From positions 1 to 8,396 of the forward strand of contig PKUI01000203.1 in assembly GCA_002869605.1 (NCBI GenBank): a stretch of DNA of 8,396 bases. The letters are read 5' to 3'. This DNA comes from Desulfuromonas sp. GTDB taxonomy: Bacteria; Desulfobacterota; Desulfuromonadia; Desulfuromonadales; SZUA-401. Both the position numbers and the translations under genes were made by a program. Below are positions 1 to 8,396 of the stretch, in pieces. Under the pieces are notes generated by a model that saw only the letters and a program-made list of their open reading frames with translations, was not told where the DNA came from and ran no database searches. Numbering within the stretch: position 1 is the stretch's first letter; every line of letters begins with the position of its first letter.

Positions 1-1
1 A

Positions 2-976
<975 letters not shown>

Positions 977-982
977 CTAGTC

Positions 983-2119
983 ATGGAGCTGAACGAAATC
1001 CTCTCCCTGTCGGTCAAGGGCAAGGCCTCCGATATTCACATCAAGGCCGGCCTGCCGCCGATTTACCGCATCAACGGCAGCCTGCGCCCCCTGCCCAAGG
1101 GACCACGCCTCAGCGGCGATGCCATTGCCAAGATGGCCGATGGCATCATGAACGACCGCCAGCGCATGATCTTCGAGGAGACCCACGAGCTCGACATGGC
1201 CTACGGCGTCCCCGGCCTGGGTCGTTTCCGTGCCAACGTCTTCTCGCAACGCGGCAGCGTGTCGATGGTCTTCCGAATGATCCCCTTCGAAATCCTCAGC
1301 ATTGAAGACCTGCTGTTGCCGGACATCATCAAGAAAATCGCCATGGAGCCGCGCGGTCTGATCCTGGTCACCGGCGCCACCGGCTCGGGGAAATCGACCA
1401 CCCTGGCGTCGATCATCGACTTTATCAACGCCAACCGTACGGTGCACATCATCACCATCGAGGACCCGATCGAGTTCCTGCACCGCGACAAGAAGAGTAT
1501 CGTCAACCAGCGCGAGGTCGGCTTCGACACAGAGAACTACGGCAATGCCCTCAAGAGCGCCCTGCGCCAGGACCCGGACGTCATCCTGGTCGGCGAGATG
1601 CGCGACATGGAGACCGTCGAGACCGCACTGCACGCCGCCGAGACCGGCCACCTGGTGCTCTCGACCCTGCACACCATCGACGCCCAGGAGACCATCAACC
1701 GCATCATCTCGGTCTTCCCGCCACATCACCAGCGGCAGGTACGCGCCCAGCTCTCCGGAATTCTCAAGGGGGTCGTCTCCCAACGACTGGTGCCGAAGAT
1801 CGATGGCAAGGGACGCGTCCCGGCGGTCGAGGTCATGGTCTCCACCGCCCGCGTACGCGAGCTGATCGACGATTCCGAAAAGACCAAGCAGCTGCGCGAA
1901 ACCATCCAGGCCGGCTTTACCACCTACGGCATGCAGACCTTCGACCAGTCGCTGATGAACCTCTACAACAACAAGCTGATTTCCTTCGACGAGGCGCTGC
2001 GCCAGAGCTCCAACCCGGACGACTTCAAGCTTAAGGTCTCGGGGATCTCCTCGACTTCCGACCTGTCGTGGGACGCCTTCAACAAGGAAGGCGATGCGAG
2101 CGACGACACCAACGAATAG
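983..2119 (+). CDS. pilT: PilT/PilU-family type IV pilus retraction ATPase
   Basis: This is a 378-residue cytoplasmic hexameric ATPase of the GspE/PilT secretion superfamily. The family depolymerises type IV pili at the inner-membrane base, driving twitching and DNA uptake. Visible are the N-terminal PAS-like domain (about 1-100, with SDIHIKAG and RFRANVF), Walker A GATGSGKST at 131-139, the Asp box IITIEDPIEF at 156-165, Walker B DVILVGEMRD at 199-208 and the His box HLVLSTLHT at 223-231. All core catalytic motifs are intact. The C-terminal region differs from classical PilT: the AIRNLIRE segment reads ARVRELID (289-296), and GMQTFDQSL (316-324) followed by ISFDEALRQSSNPDDFKLK is closer to PilU. 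It is therefore a PilT/PilU-type paralog, and the symbol is a family label. ATG 983 is preceded by AGGG-type Shine-Dalgarno bases within the end of recA. There are no other pilus genes in the window. Confidence 0.92.
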   Translation: MELNEILSLSVKGKASDIHIKAGLPPIYRINGSLRPLPKGPRLSGDAIAKMADGIMNDRQRMIFEETHELDMAYGVPGLGRFRANVFSQRGSVSMVFRMIPFEILSIEDLLLPDIIKKIAMEPRGLILVTGATGSGKSTTLASIIDFINANRTVHIITIEDPIEFLHRDKKSIVNQREVGFDTENYGNALKSALRQDPDVILVGEMRDMETVETALHAAETGHLVLSTLHTIDAQETINRIISVFPPHHQRQVRAQLSGILKGVVSQRLVPKIDGKGRVPAVEVMVSTARVRELIDDSEKTKQLRETIQAGFTTYGMQTFDQSLMNLYNNKLISFDEALRQSSNPDDFKLKVSGISSTSDLSWDAFNKEGDASDDTNE

Positions 2120-2123
2120 GGGG
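2118..2123 (+). promoter_or_regulatory. Putative recX ribosome binding site overlapping the pilT stop
   Basis: AGGGGG begins inside the pilT TAG stop codon. It pairs with the anti-Shine-Dalgarno CCUCC region if one G-U wobble is allowed. It ends 5 bases before the ATC codon at 2129, which is a normal spacing. This supports ATC 2129, or a nearby codon, as the recX initiation site, and suggests termination of pilT is coupled to initiation of recX. The assignment is inferred from the sequence only. Confidence 0.45.
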
Positions 2124-2128
2124 CGACG

Positions 2129-2593
2129 ATCCGCTCGAACGCTTCTGACGCCTGGCAGGTAACCCTGCGCCTGCTCGCGACGCGCGACCGCAGCAGCAGC
2201 GAGCTTCGCGGCAAACTTCAACAGCGGGGCTTCGCCGCGGAAGAGATCGAGACAGCCCTGGCGCGAGCCGCTGAGATCGGTTATCTCGACGATGCGCGCT
2301 TTGCACAGAACCGGGCCCGCAGCTTGGTACGCCAGGGGAAGGCGTCGGGCCCCCGATTGCAGCTCGAACTGCAGCGCCACGGGCTCGACGAGGCGGATAT
2401 CGCTCAGGCCTGCGACGCTGCCAGCGCAGAATACCCGCCCGAGCAGGTACTCCGCGAGCTGCTCGAACGACGCTATAGCAACTTTGATTACCACCAGGCG
2501 AGCGACAAGGAACGCAGCCGGGTGGTCCGCTTTTTTCAGCGCCGGGGATTTTCACTCTCGCAGGTGCTGGCGATTTTGAAGGAAGAAAGGTAG
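2129..2593 (+). CDS. recX: RecX regulatory protein, non-canonical start
   Basis: RecX binds RecA filaments and modulates, usually inhibits, their extension and ATPase activity. The frame starts directly after the pilT stop and ends at TAG 2591-2593. It has the three-helix tandem repeats of the family: an N-terminal part with LRLLATRDRSSSELRGKL and RGFAAEEIETAL, then GYLDDARFAQNRARS, then GPRLQLELQRHGLDEADI, and a last repeat near RVVRFFQRRGFSLSQVL. No ATG, GTG or TTG occurs in frame until TTG 2324, and starting there would delete the entire conserved N-terminal repeat. The best start I can offer is ATC at 2129, giving 154 residues (E. coli RecX has 166), with AGGGGG 5 bases upstream; CTG at 2165 or 2171 is less well placed. 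Identity as RecX is firm from sequence and from the recA-alaS neighbourhood, but the exact start is uncertain. alaS begins 12 bases downstream. Confidence 0.88.
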   Translation: MRSNASDAWQVTLRLLATRDRSSSELRGKLQQRGFAAEEIETALARAAEIGYLDDARFAQNRARSLVRQGKASGPRLQLELQRHGLDEADIAQACDAASAEYPPEQVLRELLERRYSNFDYHQASDKERSRVVRFFQRRGFSLSQVLAILKEER

Positions 2594-2605
2594 ACAAGAA
2601 TCTCC

Positions 2606-5254
<2,649 letters not shown>

Positions 5255-5261
5255 ACTTTGG

Positions 5262-5285
5262 TGGCCGGGCTCAGCCCGGCCATTT
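5262..5285 (+). terminator. GC-rich stem-loop after alaS, possible terminator
   Basis: A perfect 9-bp stem (TGGCCGGGC / GCCCGGCCA at 5262-5270 and 5274-5282) closes a 3-base TCA loop and is followed by only three T residues (5283-5285) before CC. It lies entirely in the 47-base gap between alaS and the receiver-kinase gene. The stem is strong enough for an intrinsic terminator, but the U-tract is short, so it may be a partial terminator or an mRNA-stabilising 3' hairpin. The Shine-Dalgarno of the next gene begins 5 bases after the T-run. Confidence 0.45.
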
Positions 5286-5301
5286 CCGTCAGGGAGCAAC
5301 A

Positions 5302-8396
<3,095 letters not shown>

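Noticed and set aside
977..2494. 505-codon open frame on the minus strand opposite pilT and recX
   Set aside because: Same codon-bias shadow. It crosses two real plus-strand genes and their junction and has no family motifs.
2324..2593. Short recX starting at TTG 2324 (89 residues)
   Set aside because: This would drop the first conserved RecX repeat, which is clearly encoded in the same frame upstream.

Overview
This window looks like ordinary chromosomal DNA from a GC-rich delta-proteobacterial lineage, most likely Desulfuromonadales (Geobacter/Desulfuromonas/Pelobacter type). The reasons are the strong G/C preference at third codon positions, the protein sequences, and the grouping of recA, a PilT-family ATPase, recX, alaS, a receiver-kinase hybrid and arginine genes, which resembles what I recall of that group. 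The taxonomic call is from memory, not from a search. All seven genes are on the + strand, packed tightly, with no mobile elements, tRNA, rRNA or CRISPR array visible.

Layout. (1) 2-976: recA, missing about its first 20 codons at the left edge. (2) 983-2119: a PilT/PilU-type retraction ATPase starting 6 bases after recA. (3) About 2129-2593: recX, which has no ATG, GTG or TTG start in front of its conserved N-terminal half. (4) 2606-5254: complete alaS. (5) A 47-base gap holding a GC-rich hairpin. (6) 5302-6429: a soluble protein with an N-terminal receiver domain followed by a histidine kinase core. (7) A 157-base gap with a good sigma70-type promoter. (8) 6587-7477: argB. (9) 7474 to the right edge: argD, overlapping argB by 4 bases and cut off by the window.

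How the genes work together. RecA and RecX are the strand-exchange recombinase and its modulator; recA-recX-alaS is a widespread order (as in E. coli), and here a pilus retraction motor gene has been placed inside it. The 6-, 9- and 12-base gaps between these four genes suggest one transcript. ArgB and ArgD catalyse the second and fourth steps of arginine synthesis (N-acetylglutamate phosphorylation and N-acetylornithine transamination) and look translationally coupled from the promoter at about 6461-6488. ArgB carries the features of the arginine-inhibited class, so feedback control of the pathway is likely.

No previously undescribed system was found. The points most worth a second look are the start of recX, the insertion of the pilT-type gene between recA and recX, the unusual H-box of the receiver-kinase hybrid, and the altered cysteine/histidine metal-site region in AlaS.
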